A stretch of 64,000 nt of DNA from Loktanella sp. M215 (GCF_021735925.1 NZ_WMEA01000007.1:88179-152178); one strand, 5' to 3'. Counted from the first letter of the stretch, positions 43,534-55,588 are shown. Made by a program: numbers and translations. The notes: a model not told the origin generated them from the sequence alone.

Positions 43534-44393
43534 GGCGCAGCATGGTCGAGCGCGACCATCCGGACCTGTCGATTGGCCAGCAGTGCGCGCTTCTGTCGAT
43601 ACCGCGGTCGTCGTTTTATTACATGCCGCAGGGTGAGACGGAGCAGAACCTCGCGCTGATGCGGCTGATCGACGTGCAATTCCTGGAGACGCCCTTCTTC
43701 GGCGTTCGCCAGATGACGTGGCACCTGCGCAACGAGGGACACGCGGTGAACGAGAAGCGCATCCGTCGGCTTATGCGCCTGATTGGTTTGATGCCAATCT
43801 ACCAGAAACCCAACACCAGCAAGCCGGCGAATGGGCACAAGACCTATCCCTACCTCTTGCGCGGGCTGCGCGTAGAGCGGCCCAATCAGGTTTGGTGCGT
43901 GGACATCACCTACCTGCCGATGCGCAGAGGGTTTCTCTATCTGGTGGCGATCATGGACTGGCACACCCGAATGGTTCTGGCCTGGCGGATCTCGAACACG
44001 CTGGACGCCGACTTCTGCGTCGACGCGCTGAACGAGGCAATCTATCGGTTCGGGCCACCTGACATCATGAACAGCGATCAGGGATCGCAGTTCACATCGT
44101 TTGCCTGGACAGATCGCCTGCGGCGGTCGGGCGTCCGTATATCGATGGATGGCAAGGGCCGCTACTTGGACAACATCTTCATCGAGCGCCTGTGGCGCAC
44201 GCTGAAATACGAGTGCGTCTATCTGCATGTCTGGGAGACCGGGTCTCAGGCCCGCGCGGGTGTCCGGACATGGATGGGGTTCTACAATCACCGCCGCCCG
44301 CACAAAGCCCTTGGCGGCCAACCACCGGCCGTAGTCTACTCGCTGAAAGTCGAAGCAACGCAACCCGATCAGCAGGAGCAGATCAGAGCTTAG
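43518..44393 (+). CDS. IS3 OrfB transposase (DDE)
   Basis: A 291-residue catalytic part. The HTH_21 region is FGVRQMTWHLRNEGHAVNEK. The DDE residues are in VWCVDITYLPM (D), PDIMNSDQGSQFTS (D) and LDNIFIERLWRTLKYE (E), followed by FYNHRRPHKALGGQ. It overlaps orfA by 16 nt in the -1 frame and is probably made by frameshifting at 43494-43500 and not from its own start. Confidence 0.93.
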   Translation: MGREVRRSMVERDHPDLSIGQQCALLSIPRSSFYYMPQGETEQNLALMRLIDVQFLETPFFGVRQMTWHLRNEGHAVNEKRIRRLMRLIGLMPIYQKPNTSKPANGHKTYPYLLRGLRVERPNQVWCVDITYLPMRRGFLYLVAIMDWHTRMVLAWRISNTLDADFCVDALNEAIYRFGPPDIMNSDQGSQFTSFAWTDRLRRSGVRISMDGKGRYLDNIFIERLWRTLKYECVYLHVWETGSQARAGVRTWMGFYNHRRPHKALGGQPPAVVYSLKVEATQPDQQEQIRA

Positions 44394-44442
44394 AAAGCGC
44401 CAGATCCTGTCCAAGGGAAGGGGAGCACCTCACCGCGCCAAG

Positions 44443-44644
44443 TTTGCCGGACGCTCCAATTCCTTCAACCTTTTGATCTCATCCCGGCCTATGCCGCCTT
44501 AATCCTTTCGCCAACGGAAAAAAGTCTGCGGCGATACACCGATCTGGCGTACCGCTTCTGCGATCCCCCGCCCTGTCCTTGCATCACTACAATCTGTCAA
44601 AGCTTGAGCACCGTGTCTTCGGGTTTGCCTGGTCTGCCAGCCAT
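44443..44644 (-). pseudogene. IS3 OrfA fragment, degraded
   Basis: On the minus strand from 44644 pieces read MAGRPGKPEDTVLKL, GIAEAVRQIGVSPQTFFRW and GRDEIKRLKELE, with a stop and frame changes between them. They match the IS407-type OrfA seen intact at 37424-37702. No orfB follows. Confidence 0.7.
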
Positions 44645-44742
44645 CTGTCATGCTTCTAAAACTGCTCTGCCCCCTGAAAACTGGACCGTTTAAAGCTGGA
44701 GTTTACGGCTAACATTTCCTGGCTGGGAAAGGAGCTGAGAAG

Positions 44743-45076
44743 ATGAAGGCATCGAAGTTCACGGAGGCGCAGAAGGCGTTCATTCTGAAGCAGGGCGTGG
44801 AAGGCACGCCGGTGGCCGAGATCTGCCGCAAGGCTGGGCTCAGCCAGGCGACCTACTTCAACTGGAAGAAGCGATTTGGCGGGCTGCTGCCCGACTAGAT
44901 GCGCCGGCTGAAGGCGCTTGAGGACGAGAATAGCCGGCTGAAGAAGATCGTTGCTAACCTGACTCTGGATCGGGAGATGTTGCAGGACGTCATCCGCCGA
45001 AAGCTCTGAGGCCTGCTCGGGCACGGGAGTTGGTGTACGGGTTGTTGGTGGACTGGGGCGTGTCGATCCGCCGGGC
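44743..45076 (+). pseudogene. IS3 OrfA with nonsense codon and OrfB stub
   Basis: From ATG 44743: MKASKFTEAQKAFILKQGVE, PVAEICRKAGLSQATYFNWK, GGLLPD, then TAG at 44896-44898, then MRRLKALEDENSRLKKIVAN and LTLDREMLQDVIRRKL to TGA. An OrfB start follows (RPARARELVYGLLVDWGVSI then RRAC) and breaks off at 45076 against an ACR3 fragment. A left-end-like CTGAAAACTGGACCG lies at about 44674. Confidence 0.8.
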
Positions 45077-45535
45077 ATGCCCGTGGCGGTGCTGATCTGG
45101 GCCATGGTCTATCCCATGATGGTCGGTGTGGACTTCGTTGCGCTGCGCTAGGTGGGCGATAAGCCCAAAGGGTTGGTCGTCACACTAGTGGTCATCTGGC
45201 TGATCAAGCCCTTCACGATGGCAGCACTCGGTGTGCTGTTTTTCAACTACGTCTTTGCTGGTCTGATCCCGCCGGATGATGCGCAAGCCTATCTGGAGGG
45301 CGTAATCCTGCTGGGGGCTGCGCCCTGCACCGCGATGGTTTTCCTCTGGTCGAATCTGACGCGCGGCGACGCCACCTATACCCTGGTGCAGGTCAGTGTG
45401 AACGATATCGTCGTGGTCTTTGCTTTTGCGCCCATCGTGGCCTTCATGCTGGGGGCGACGAACATCGTCGTGCCTTGGGACACCCTGCTGTTGTCGGTAA
45501 GCCTCTATGTCACGTTGCCGCTGTTGGTCGGATAA
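45077..45535 (+). pseudogene. ACR3-type arsenite efflux pump, internal fragment
   Basis: The frame from 45077 reads MPVAVLIWAMVYPMMVGVDF, then a stop TAG at 45149, then [58 protein letters not shown] and [20 protein letters not shown]. This is the ACR3 transporter core with the conserved A-P-C-T-A-M cysteine segment. Both the N-terminal 60 and C-terminal 100 or so residues are lost, and the stop makes it dead. No other ars gene is nearby. Confidence 0.85.
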
Positions 45536-46990
45536 TGCTGGTTTGGATCTTCAATCGTGATCCAGCGCAGGTCGGTAAACTCGGCAACGGCCGCCTTGCC
45601 GCCGAACCGGCCATAACCCGATGCCTTGACCCCACCAAACGGCATCTGCGGTTCATCTGAAACAGTCGGGCCGTTGATATGGCAAATCCCGCTTTCAATG
45701 CGGTTTGCGACACGCATGGCCCGCTGAATATCACGACTAAAGACCGCCCCCGACAAACCGTACTCCGTATCGTTGGCCACACGGATCGCTTCGTCGTCAT
45801 CATTGACACGAATGCTAGGTTTGACCGGACCAAAGCTTTCTTCGGAAGACATGCGCCTATCGAGGGTTGCACGGTCGATCAGGGTCGCAGTGACGACGCC
45901 ACCGTCACGTGCCCGCCAGCCAGAACCTTGGCACCCTTCGCGATGGCATCCGCGATCAGCTCATCCGTCTTTTCACCGGCGCCCGACGTCGCCAAGCCGC
46001 TCAGAACGACATGGCCGCCCGGGTCACCTGCAGGAAGTGATGCGGCCCGCGCCGCCAGTTTGGCTGCAAATTCGTCAGCCACGGCATCGCCGACAATCAT
46101 GCGTTCAGTAGACATGCAGATCTGACCTATATCCATCTAACAGCCGTCCACGGCCGCGTTCACTGCGGCGTCAATATCCGCATCATCAAGAACGATCAGC
46201 GGCGGTTTGCCCCCCAATTCGAGCAGGAAAGGCTTCAACTCTTCGCCCGCGATGCGACCTACAATCCGTCAGCCCCGGGTGGATCCTGTAAAGCTGACGT
46301 GCCTGACCTGTGGCGCGCGGATCAGCGCCTCGACGATGGCGGCAGCAACTTCCGGCGCGTTCGATATCACATTGAGAACGCCATCCTTCAGGCCGGCCTG
46401 TGCAAAATATTGACCGACCAGGCGCTGCACATTGGGACACAGCTCGCCTGAATTCAAGACGACGATGTTGCCGCAAGCCAGCGGCATCGCAACGGCGCGG
46501 GTTTCCAGAATGACAGACGCATTCCATGGAGCGATCCCAAGGCGGACGCCTTTGGGTTTCGCCATCGCAAGCGCCAGCGTATCGAGAGTATTCGACGGAA
46601 CAACCTCTCGGCCGACTTACGTCACCATGGCGGCGGCTTCGCGAATCATGTTGGCCGCAAACATCACGTTGAACCTGATCCACGGACCGGTGGCACTTGT
46701 TCCCGGCGTACCTGCAGCGATGAAACCGCTGGCCTTAGCGTCCATAATGTCAGCCGCATTGTTCACCAGCTTTCGCCGGTCCTGCAGCGATGTCTTTGCC
46801 CACGCCGAAAATTCCGCATGCGCGGCGGCAACCGCTGCAAGGGCATCATCTACGCGCGCCGCGGTGGCGTTGGTTGCGACAGCACCGGCGACGGGATCGC
46901 TCCGTTCAAAAATTGCGACCCACGTTTGCCTGAACCGGTTTACCATTGATCAACAGCTCGATTTTCAGGGCTGTCTCACTTTCGATCCGA
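45513..46990 (-). pseudogene. NAD-dependent aldehyde dehydrogenase, multiply frameshifted
   Basis: Read on the minus strand from about 46990: ALKIELLINGKPVQA, SDPVAGAVATNATAARVDDA, RLGIAPWNASVILETRAVAM, VRHVSFTGSTRG (nicotinamide loop), MDIGQICMSTERMIV (in place of the catalytic G-Q-x-C), SEESFGPVKPSIRVNDDDEA and MPFGGVKASGYGRFGG. The pattern ESGICHINGPTVSDEPQMPF matches vanillin/salicylaldehyde dehydrogenase types. At least three frame changes and stops occur. With the neighbouring monooxygenase relic it suggests a lost aromatic or cyclic ketone catabolic locus. Confidence 0.85.
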
Positions 46991-47103
46991 CGGGATTTGT
47001 CATCTTCGAAACGTCATTTCTGCAGAACAGCGATGGGCAATACGGGCCTGACGACACTGCCGCATTGTCGCCGCCGGGCAGTCAGACAAGGACCGTCCAT
47101 CCG

Positions 47104-47780
47104 CTATCTCGTCCCTGCATCAGCCGTCAGCCGCCCCAGATTGAACCCTTCGTAGCCATTCATGGCCACATCCTCGACCAGTCGTTTGAACTTTGGTCCG
47201 CCGCCAAGATAGACCAGAAACCGCTTGGGCTTGCCGGCGATGTTTGACCCCATCCACCACGAATACCCCTTGGTCAGCAGGGTGTGATCCACGATGTCCA
47301 GAACCTCCTTGACCCAGCCCTCCTCGGCAGCGGCATCCGCCTCGCACCGGACATAGTCGTTGCGGTCCATATAGGCGATCAGATCGGTGATCCATTCACC
47401 GTCCCGTTCGATCCCCAGGGGGATATTGAACAGCGCAGAGGGGCTCATCGGGCCGGTGATGGCGAACATATTGGGAAAGCCATGGGTGTTGAAACCCATC
47501 AGCGATGTCGCCCCGTCCTTCCAGTGATCCTTGATCGACAGACCATCGCGCCCGGTAACGTTCATGCGGAAAATCGAACCGGTAACAGCGTCATAGCCCG
47601 TGGCATAGATGATCGCATCCAGGTCGTGATGCGTGTTGCCGACGATGATCCCGTCCGGCGTGATTTCTCTCAGCGGCTGGGTGCGCAGATCGACCAGCGT
47701 GACGTTGTCGCGGTTATAGGTCTCGTAATAGTTGGTTTCGCAAGGTTGCCGCCGGGTGCCATAGGCTAGGTCTTCGGGAG
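47104..47780 (-). pseudogene. Baeyer-Villiger-type flavin monooxygenase, C-terminal fragment
   Basis: The frame holds ETNYYETYNRDNVTLVDLRT, HHDLDAIIYATGYDAVTG, GFPNMFAITGPMSPSALFNI, YSWWMGSNIAGKPKRFLVYL and ends normally at 47104. This is the last 225 residues of cyclohexanone-monooxygenase-like enzymes. The FAD- and NADP-binding N-terminal half, including the BVMO fingerprint, is missing; at 47780 it abuts a LysR fragment. Confidence 0.85.
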
Positions 47781-47781
47781 G

Positions 47782-48083
47782 GCACAGAGGTCGAAATCCG
47801 CTATTCCGGCGGCTCGCTGTTGTCCGTGATGAATTATTTGCAGGAAACCAACGCATTGACGGTGCTTCCGCACAGCGTGGTCTTCGCCTATCGCAACATG
47901 GGCCAGATCAAGACTATCCCGATCCAAATTCCGCAGCCGGAACGTTCGCTGGGGATCATGCAACTTGATGGCGCACCCAGATTGCCCGCCTCGGAAAAGC
48001 TGAAGCGATTCATTCTGCTTGGGTTCGAGGACCTGAAAACCCTGATCCTGCGGCACGAAAATGCCGTCGTTTGGGGCGGCTGA
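47782..48083 (+). pseudogene. LysR-family regulator, C-terminal fragment
   Basis: The frame reads EVEIRYSGGSLLSVMNYLQE, TNALTVLPHSVVFAYRNMGQ, and LGIMQLDGAPRLPASEKLKR to a stop at 48083. This is the end of a LysR effector-binding domain. The DNA-binding part is lost at the junction with the monooxygenase fragment near 47781. Confidence 0.75.
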
Positions 48084-48290
48084 CCAGAGCAAGTGCCTGC
48101 CTGACTACACCCTAGAACGGTGGCAGCCATGGCCTGGCCAGCGCAGCCCCTTTGGTTCCCTCCAATCCCGCCTTGGAAACCCAAAGGTCTGATTTTCCCA
48201 AAAGCAACCGGTAGGGTGGCATCGAACGCGGCCTACAACGCACGGAACGCACGGAACCTGGATGCGTCGATCAGGTTACAGGAATAGTCA

Positions 48291-49202
48291 TCATGACGCG
48301 GAAACGACCGGTGGCTTGGTCACGACATCGCGGACGATCCTGCCGAAGTCGTCCAGTTTCGCCGCAAGCGGATTTGTCCGACGCCAGACGATGCCGATCG
48401 TCCGTGACGGGCGAGGTTCCGGAAAGCGCGCGACGACCACCGGAGCCGACTTTGTCTCCAACGGGACTGCGATCTCTGGAATAAGCGTCAGTCCCATGCC
48501 GGCTCCGACCATTTGCACAAGCGTCGACAGCGAACTGCCTTCCATCAGGTATCGCGGCTCGTCCGCGCCCATCTTGCAAAAGCTCAGTGCCTGATCGCGA
48601 AAGCAATGACCTTCGGCCAGCAGCAACAGCCCTCGTTTGCGCAAAGCGTCCGGACTGGGCACCGGCTTGCCGTCTTCGCTCTGCGGACGCAGCAACAGGA
48701 ATTCTTCCTCGAAAAGGGCGACCTCCTGCAACGTCGGTTCTGATATCGGCAAAGCAACGATCGCCGCATCGAGGGTGGAATTGGCAAGGTCCGCAATCAG
48801 GGAACGCGTGATGTTCTCTCGCGGCTGAAGCTCGAGCGCGGGCATCTTGATCGACATCGCCTTCATGATCCGCGGCAGAAGATACGGCGCGACGGTGGGA
48901 ATGACACCAAGCCGCAACCGTCCCGCAAGCGGACCGGACGCCGAACGCTTTAGATCGTCAAGCTCACGGACCTCCATGAGGATGTTGCGTGTCCGTGCAA
49001 GAAAATCCTCACCCAGCGCCGTCAGTCTGATCTCCCGCGCCAATCGCTCGACCAAAGGGCCGCCCAGCATCCTTTCAAGTTCCTTCATCTGAACCGATAG
49101 GGCCGGCTGGGATATGCCGACAGAATCGGCTGCGCGACCGAAGTGCGCATGACGCGCGAGCGCTTCAAAGTATCGCAGATGCTTGAGTGTGAGGCCTATC
49201 AT
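48291..49202 (-). CDS. oxyR: hydrogen peroxide-responsive LysR regulator OxyR
   Basis: A 303-residue LysR protein. The N-terminal winged HTH is HLRYFEALARHAHFGRAADS (about residues 8-27) then VGISQPALSVQMKELER. The effector domain carries the two OxyR redox cysteines in GHCFRDQALSFCKM, spaced as C199 and C208 of E. coli OxyR. It is transcribed away from katG across a 92-bp gap, the usual arrangement in Rhodobacterales, so it probably activates katG upon oxidation. Confidence 0.9.
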   Translation of the reverse strand: MIGLTLKHLRYFEALARHAHFGRAADSVGISQPALSVQMKELERMLGGPLVERLAREIRLTALGEDFLARTRNILMEVRELDDLKRSASGPLAGRLRLGVIPTVAPYLLPRIMKAMSIKMPALELQPRENITRSLIADLANSTLDAAIVALPISEPTLQEVALFEEEFLLLRPQSEDGKPVPSPDALRKRGLLLLAEGHCFRDQALSFCKMGADEPRYLMEGSSLSTLVQMVGAGMGLTLIPEIAVPLETKSAPVVVARFPEPRPSRTIGIVWRRTNPLAAKLDDFGRIVRDVVTKPPVVSAS

Positions 49203-49216
49203 TAGCTTAAACTATC
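49203..49216. promoter_or_regulatory. possible OxyR site in oxyR-katG intergenic region
   Basis: TAGCTTAAACTATC lies directly upstream of the oxyR start and resembles half of the ATAG-N7-CTAT pattern and a T-N11-A LysR box. It could serve autoregulation of oxyR and activation of katG. The spacing is one short of the consensus, so confidence is low. Confidence 0.35.
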
Positions 49217-49282
49217 GGTTTGGTCAGAAAAATCAATTGGAGGTTATTTGAGATGATGGATACGAGTTTGGAAACCCAGTAA

Positions 49283-51478
<2,196 letters not shown>

Positions 51479-51486
51479 GAATGACG

Positions 51487-51516
51487 TGTTCGGGCAGGGT
51501 AAAACCTGCCCGAACA
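51487..51516 (+). terminator. katG terminator hairpin
   Basis: TGTTCGGGCAGG (51487-51498), a GTAAAA loop and CCTGCCCGAACA (51505-51516) form a perfect 12-bp stem 8 bases after the katG stop. There is no T-tract, but stem strength and position fit a terminator. Confidence 0.75.
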
Positions 51517-51823
51517 CCCCACCAAGCCGAAGGCAACCGCTTTTCCTTCGGCGAACCTGACGGATCGAAATCCGAACGCGCCGTGGCCCTCTCACGAGCC
51601 TTGCAGGCGCCCTAACGCCCACGATTGCACGATGAAATCCGGGGCACGTTGTAGGGCAACCATTCTTTCAACCCAATTTCCGCACTGACCCATGCCACAC
51701 CTGACGTGCGGCGGTGTCGCAAACCGTGTCGGCGCGCGGGCCTGACGCGAGCAGCAGCCTGAGCGCATGACGGTAAGAGCGATCCGCGTTGCGTCGCGCG
51801 GCATACCATCGGCGTCGGCCCGT
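51517..51823. other. intergenic between katG and the ABC operon
   Basis: No gene seen. A second hairpin, GCCGAAGG (51526-51533) with CCTTCGGC (51545-51552), follows the katG terminator. The rest is the 3' flank of the minus-strand ABC operon. Confidence 0.45.
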
Positions 51824-52567
51824 TCAGACCGTCTTGCTGCCCGTCCGCCGGGCGCAATAACGTTCCAGCTGAACGAGGGCATCGTAAAGAATCACGGCAA
51901 ACAGACCGACGATCAGGCCACCCTGCATGACATAGGCGGTGTTGTTCGTCAGAAGGCCCGCGATGATCACTTCGCCCAGCGTGCGTGCGGCGACGGTCGA
52001 TCCGATCGTGGCGGTGCCAAGGGCGATGACGACAGACAGGCGAATGCCCGTCAGGATCACCGGCAAGGCCAGTGGCAATTCGACCCGTACCAGCAATTGC
52101 CACCGGTTCAGGCCGATGCCGCGGGCCGCATCCATGGTAGCCGGCGGCAAGGTCAGCAGGCCGGTCATGGCGTTTTCGAAGATCGGCAGCAGGCCGTAAA
52201 GGAACAGCGCCACAAGCGTCGGCCCGTTGCCGAACCCCAGAACCGGCACGGCCAGCGCCAGAACGGCCACGGGCGGAAAAGTCTGACCCATGTTGGTCAC
52301 CGTGCGCGACAGGGGACGGAAAGCGGCACCAAACGGTCGCGTCACCAAAATAGCAAGCGTCACCGCGACCAGCGTCGCCGCTCCAGAGGCCGCGACGACC
52401 AGCCCAAGGTGGCTGAGCGACAACGACAGCAGCGATGTCCGGTCATAGATCACCGGCCCCCCCGGTGGTGCGAAAGGTGCAAAGATCGTGGTAAACCACT
52501 GCGGACGCAGGACCAAAGCAATCAGCAGCAGGATCACCAAAAGGCGCAGCAGGTGACCCGCCCTCAT
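51824..52567 (-). CDS. osmoprotectant ABC transporter permease (YehW-like)
   Basis: A 247-residue inner-membrane permease with about six helices. The EAA-type coupling loop is PPATMDAARGIGLNRWQLLV with VELPLALPVILTGIRLSV. The N-terminus MRAGHLLRLLVILLLIALVL is a membrane segment. ATG 52567 overlaps the stop of the ATPase gene (ATGA), so translation is coupled. It should form the channel with the second permease for uptake of glycine betaine or a similar quaternary amine. Confidence 0.88.
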   Translation of the reverse strand: MRAGHLLRLLVILLLIALVLRPQWFTTIFAPFAPPGGPVIYDRTSLLSLSLSHLGLVVAASGAATLVAVTLAILVTRPFGAAFRPLSRTVTNMGQTFPPVAVLALAVPVLGFGNGPTLVALFLYGLLPIFENAMTGLLTLPPATMDAARGIGLNRWQLLVRVELPLALPVILTGIRLSVVIALGTATIGSTVAARTLGEVIIAGLLTNNTAYVMQGGLIVGLFAVILYDALVQLERYCARRTGSKTV

Positions 52568-53499
52568 GGATGTGCCTGCGCCCGCGCGCGGATGGCGTCC
52601 AGTGTCACGCGCCCGATCACGACGCCATCGCGTGCGACCGGGACCGCGTCCCGCCCGGTCCAAAGGCAGGCTGACAGCGCGTCGCGCAGGTTGGCCCCTA
52701 CCGGCAGCGGATCGCCTGTCGCCGCCCCCGCCTCGACCAGTTCGGACAGGTTGATCAGCGACAGCAGACGCAGCGGGCGTTCCACCCGGCCGACCATCTC
52801 GGTTACGAAATCCGTCGCGGGACGCGTGATGATCTCGGCCGGCGTGCCGTATTGCACGAGGCGCCCGGCATCCATCACCGCCACGCGGTCGCCCAGACGG
52901 ATCGCTTCCTCCATATCGTGGGTGACCAGCATGATGGTCGACCCCAAGTGCTGCTGGATGCGCCGCAGATCGTCCTGCGCGCGGGCGCGGATGACCGGAT
53001 CCAGCGCGCCGAAGGGTTCGTCCATCAGCAACAGGTCCGGGCGCGACGCCAGCGCGCGCGCCACACCGACACGCTGCTGCTGGCCCCCCGACAATTCGGC
53101 GGGATAGCGGTCACGAAACGATTGCGGCTCCATCGAAAAGAGGGTCAGCAAGTCGTCGACACGGGCGGCGGTCTTGTCCCGCGGCCATTTCAGCAGCTCT
53201 GGGACGGCGGCAATGTTCTGGGCCACCGTGTAATGCGGAAACAACCCGTGGCCCTGAATGGCATAGCCGATGCGCCGCCGCAGGATATGCGGTTTCACAT
53301 CAAGGGTGGATTCGCCATTAATCCGCACCGTGCCGGAGGTCGGTTCTTCCAACCGGTTGATCATGCGCAGAAGTGTGGTCTTGCCGGACCCGGAGGTGCC
53401 GACGATCACGGTCACCGTGCCCGTCTCGACCGTCATCGTGACGCTGTCGACGGCGGGTTTGCCGTCGTAAAGCTTCGTTATTGCGTCAATTTCAATCAT
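52564..53499 (-). CDS. osmoprotectant ABC transporter ATPase (YehX/OpuCA-like)
   Basis: A 311-residue ATPase: Walker A VGTSGSGKTT near residue 34, signature LSGGQQQRVGVARAL, Walker B LLLMDEPFGALD and the switch VTHDMEEAI. The C-terminal extension (VEAGAATGDPLPVGANLRDA) replaces the CBS pair of ProV-type subunits with a shorter region. Start ATG 53499 (MIEIDAITKLYDG) overlaps the stop of the upstream permease. Longer in-frame codons upstream lie in that permease gene and are not used. Confidence 0.92.
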   Translation of the reverse strand: MIEIDAITKLYDGKPAVDSVTMTVETGTVTVIVGTSGSGKTTLLRMINRLEEPTSGTVRINGESTLDVKPHILRRRIGYAIQGHGLFPHYTVAQNIAAVPELLKWPRDKTAARVDDLLTLFSMEPQSFRDRYPAELSGGQQQRVGVARALASRPDLLLMDEPFGALDPVIRARAQDDLRRIQQHLGSTIMLVTHDMEEAIRLGDRVAVMDAGRLVQYGTPAEIITRPATDFVTEMVGRVERPLRLLSLINLSELVEAGAATGDPLPVGANLRDALSACLWTGRDAVPVARDGVVIGRVTLDAIRARAQAHP

Positions 53500-54671
53500 G
53501 CAGTCACCGCCGGTGTCTTGCGGGCAAGTGCGACAAGGATATCCATCACGATGGCCGCAACCAGCGCCAGCAACACTGTCGGCAGCGCGCCCAGCAGGAT
53601 CAGGTCGGTCGCGGTCTGGTTCAGGCCCTGAAAGACGAATGTGCCGTAACCGCCGCCGCCGATCAGCCCGGCAATGACGGCAAGCCCGATGTTCTGCACC
53701 AGCACGATCCGCAGCCCCGTCAGGATGATCGGCAGACCCAGCGGCGCTTCGACCCGCCACAGGCGTTGCTGCGGGGTCATGCCCATGCCGCGCGCGGCCT
53801 CCAGCGCGGCTGGCGGCGCAGAGGCCAGTCCGATGACCGTATTGGCCACGACCGGCAGCAGCGCATAAAGCACGAGCGCCACGAAAGCGGGGGCAAAGCC
53901 GATGCCGGCAATGCCGATGGCCTGCGCCCCGGGCACGCTGCGACCGACCCACCCCAGGACGGGGATCATCAGGCCGAACATCGCCAGCGACGGAATGGTC
54001 TGCAGAAAACTCAGCATCGGCAGGATACCGCCGCGCAACCGGGTCCGACGGTGACACAAAAGCCCCACCGGAAATCCTATGATCATGGCAGCGGCGAGTG
54101 AGCCGAAGGCCAGATTCAGATGCTGGACCGTCGCGCGGACGAAAGCGTCCTTGCGTCCGGCATATTCGCGCATGACCGAAAGCTCTGACAGGACGCCCGA
54201 CCACAGAATGGCCGCCAGGACGGCCAGAACGACGGCCAGCAGGGCCGCGCGCGCGCGCGGTCCCGGTGACAGGGTCGCCAGTGCATCCGCCATCAGCAAT
54301 GTCATGATCGCGAACAGGCACCAAAAGCCGATGGCTGGCGATACGCGGGCATAGTCTCCGGCATCCACCAGCAGCATCTCGGCTCCGTTGGACAAGAGCC
54401 AGACCAGACCGGCCAGTCCGATCGCAGCGCCCGTCAGCCGCAACCTTGGCCGCGCGCCGAAAAGACCCAGCGCCAGACCCAAAATGATCGCCACCAGACC
54501 CGGCACGGTGACGCCGGGCCCGGCCAGTTGCCACGCGACCACGCCTTCACCCGCAACGATCCTGTTCGCGGCAAGCGTCATGAACGGGGTCAGCAGCGCC
54601 GACAGCCCGAGGACCGCAAAGAGGATGCCCGGCGATGACACCCCCTCCGCACGGACCCGGGCCGGCAGCAC
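53496..54671 (-). CDS. osmoprotectant ABC transporter permease (YehY-like)
   Basis: A 391-residue permease. About four additional hydrophobic segments (residues 15-150) precede the binding-protein-dependent transport domain, as in YehY. The coupling loop is PPAALEAARGMGMTPQQRLW with VEAPLGLPIILTGLRIVLVQ, then GLIGGGGYGTFVFQGLNQ. It starts 8 bases after the binding-protein gene and overlaps the ATPase by four bases. Confidence 0.9.
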   Translation of the reverse strand: MLPARVRAEGVSSPGILFAVLGLSALLTPFMTLAANRIVAGEGVVAWQLAGPGVTVPGLVAIILGLALGLFGARPRLRLTGAAIGLAGLVWLLSNGAEMLLVDAGDYARVSPAIGFWCLFAIMTLLMADALATLSPGPRARAALLAVVLAVLAAILWSGVLSELSVMREYAGRKDAFVRATVQHLNLAFGSLAAAMIIGFPVGLLCHRRTRLRGGILPMLSFLQTIPSLAMFGLMIPVLGWVGRSVPGAQAIGIAGIGFAPAFVALVLYALLPVVANTVIGLASAPPAALEAARGMGMTPQQRLWRVEAPLGLPIILTGLRIVLVQNIGLAVIAGLIGGGGYGTFVFQGLNQTATDLILLGALPTVLLALVAAIVMDILVALARKTPAVTA

Positions 54672-54679
54672 GCTGGTCG

Positions 54680-55588
54680 TCAGTTCAGGACCCCGGTCGT
54701 CGTCAGGTATTCGCGCGCCACCGCCTCGGCTGGTTCACCGCCGACCTGGATACGGCCATTGAGATCCTGCAGGGTCTTCATGTCCAGCCCGGCAAAGATC
54801 GGGTTCAGGATATCGGCGATGGCCGGGTATTCGTCCAGCACCTCGGCCCGCACGATGGGCGTGGGTTCATAGACCGGCTGTACGCCCTTGTCGTCTTCCA
54901 TCACGACAAGGCCCGTCGCACCGACACCGCCATCGGTGCCATAGACCATCGCCGCGTTCACGCCAGAGGTGCCGCGCGCCGCGGCCTGAATCGTCGCCGC
55001 CGTGTCGCCGCCCGACAGGATCACGGTCTGATCCGGCGACAGGGTAAAGCCATAGGTCGTCTGCATCGCAGGCAGAACCGCAGGAGAGGACACGAACTCT
55101 GTCGAGGCGGCGAGCTTGATGTCGCCACCGTCAGCCACCCACTGACCAAACTGCGACATGGTCGTCAGGTCGTTGTCCGCGGCGACCGGCCCGGTGACCG
55201 CAATGGCCCAAGTGTTGTTCGCCGGCGCAGAGTCGAGCCAGGTGATCTTGTTCTGCTCTGCATCGAGTTCAGCGGCCCGGTCATGGGCGGCCTGCGCGTC
55301 GTTCCAGACGTCGCTGTCGGCTTCATTGAAGAAAAACGCCGCATTGCCGGTATACTCGGGGTAGATGTCGATCTGTTGCGACAGCAGGGCCTCGCGCACG
55401 ACCTGCGTGCCGCCAAGCTGCAACTTCCGCTCGACCGGCAGGCCGCCGTTTTCAAGCGCGAGTGCGATGATGTTGCCCAGCAGGCCACCTTCCGTGTCGA
55501 TCTTGGAAGATACGGTGATGTCAGCGAAAGCGGCCGTGCCCATAAGGCCCGATACGCCTGCGGCTGCGAGGATAAGACGGATATTCAT
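54680..55588 (-). CDS. periplasmic osmoprotectant-binding protein (OsmF/YehZ-like)
   Basis: A 302-residue substrate-binding protein of the glycine betaine/choline (QAT) group. The signal peptide is MNIRLILAAAGVSGLMGTAA, cut after AFA. The mature part has SSKIDTEGGLLGNIIALALE, GGTQVVREALLSQQIDIYPE and YTGNAAFFF, the typical ligand-binding segments. ATG 55588 follows AAGGAGCC; a longer frame to 55708 lacks a signal sequence. It is first in a four-gene operon (binding protein, permease, ATPase, permease). The exact ligand is not known; YehZ relatives bind betaine weakly. Confidence 0.92.
   Translation of the reverse strand: MNIRLILAAAGVSGLMGTAAFADITVSSKIDTEGGLLGNIIALALENGGLPVERKLQLGGTQVVREALLSQQIDIYPEYTGNAAFFFNEADSDVWNDAQAAHDRAAELDAEQNKITWLDSAPANNTWAIAVTGPVAADNDLTTMSQFGQWVADGGDIKLAASTEFVSSPAVLPAMQTTYGFTLSPDQTVILSGGDTAATIQAAARGTSGVNAAMVYGTDGGVGATGLVVMEDDKGVQPVYEPTPIVRAEVLDEYPAIADILNPIFAGLDMKTLQDLNGRIQVGGEPAEAVAREYLTTTGVLN

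Larger units (their letters stand above)
43160..44432 (+). mobile_element. intact IS3-family insertion sequence
   Basis: The ends read TGAGGTGCCCCCCG and (reverse complement) TGAGGTGCTCCCC, continuing with ACTGGACA and CTTGGACA. Both orfs are intact and a frameshift signal is present, so it may be active. Three bases on either side (ATA and CCG) do not match, so flanking DNA was rearranged after insertion. Confidence 0.9.

Noticed and set aside
52564..54534. A 656-codon minus-strand frame as one gene
   Set aside because: Only the part from 53499 is the ATPase; the remainder is an out-of-frame shadow of the permease gene, which has clear helices and a coupling loop.
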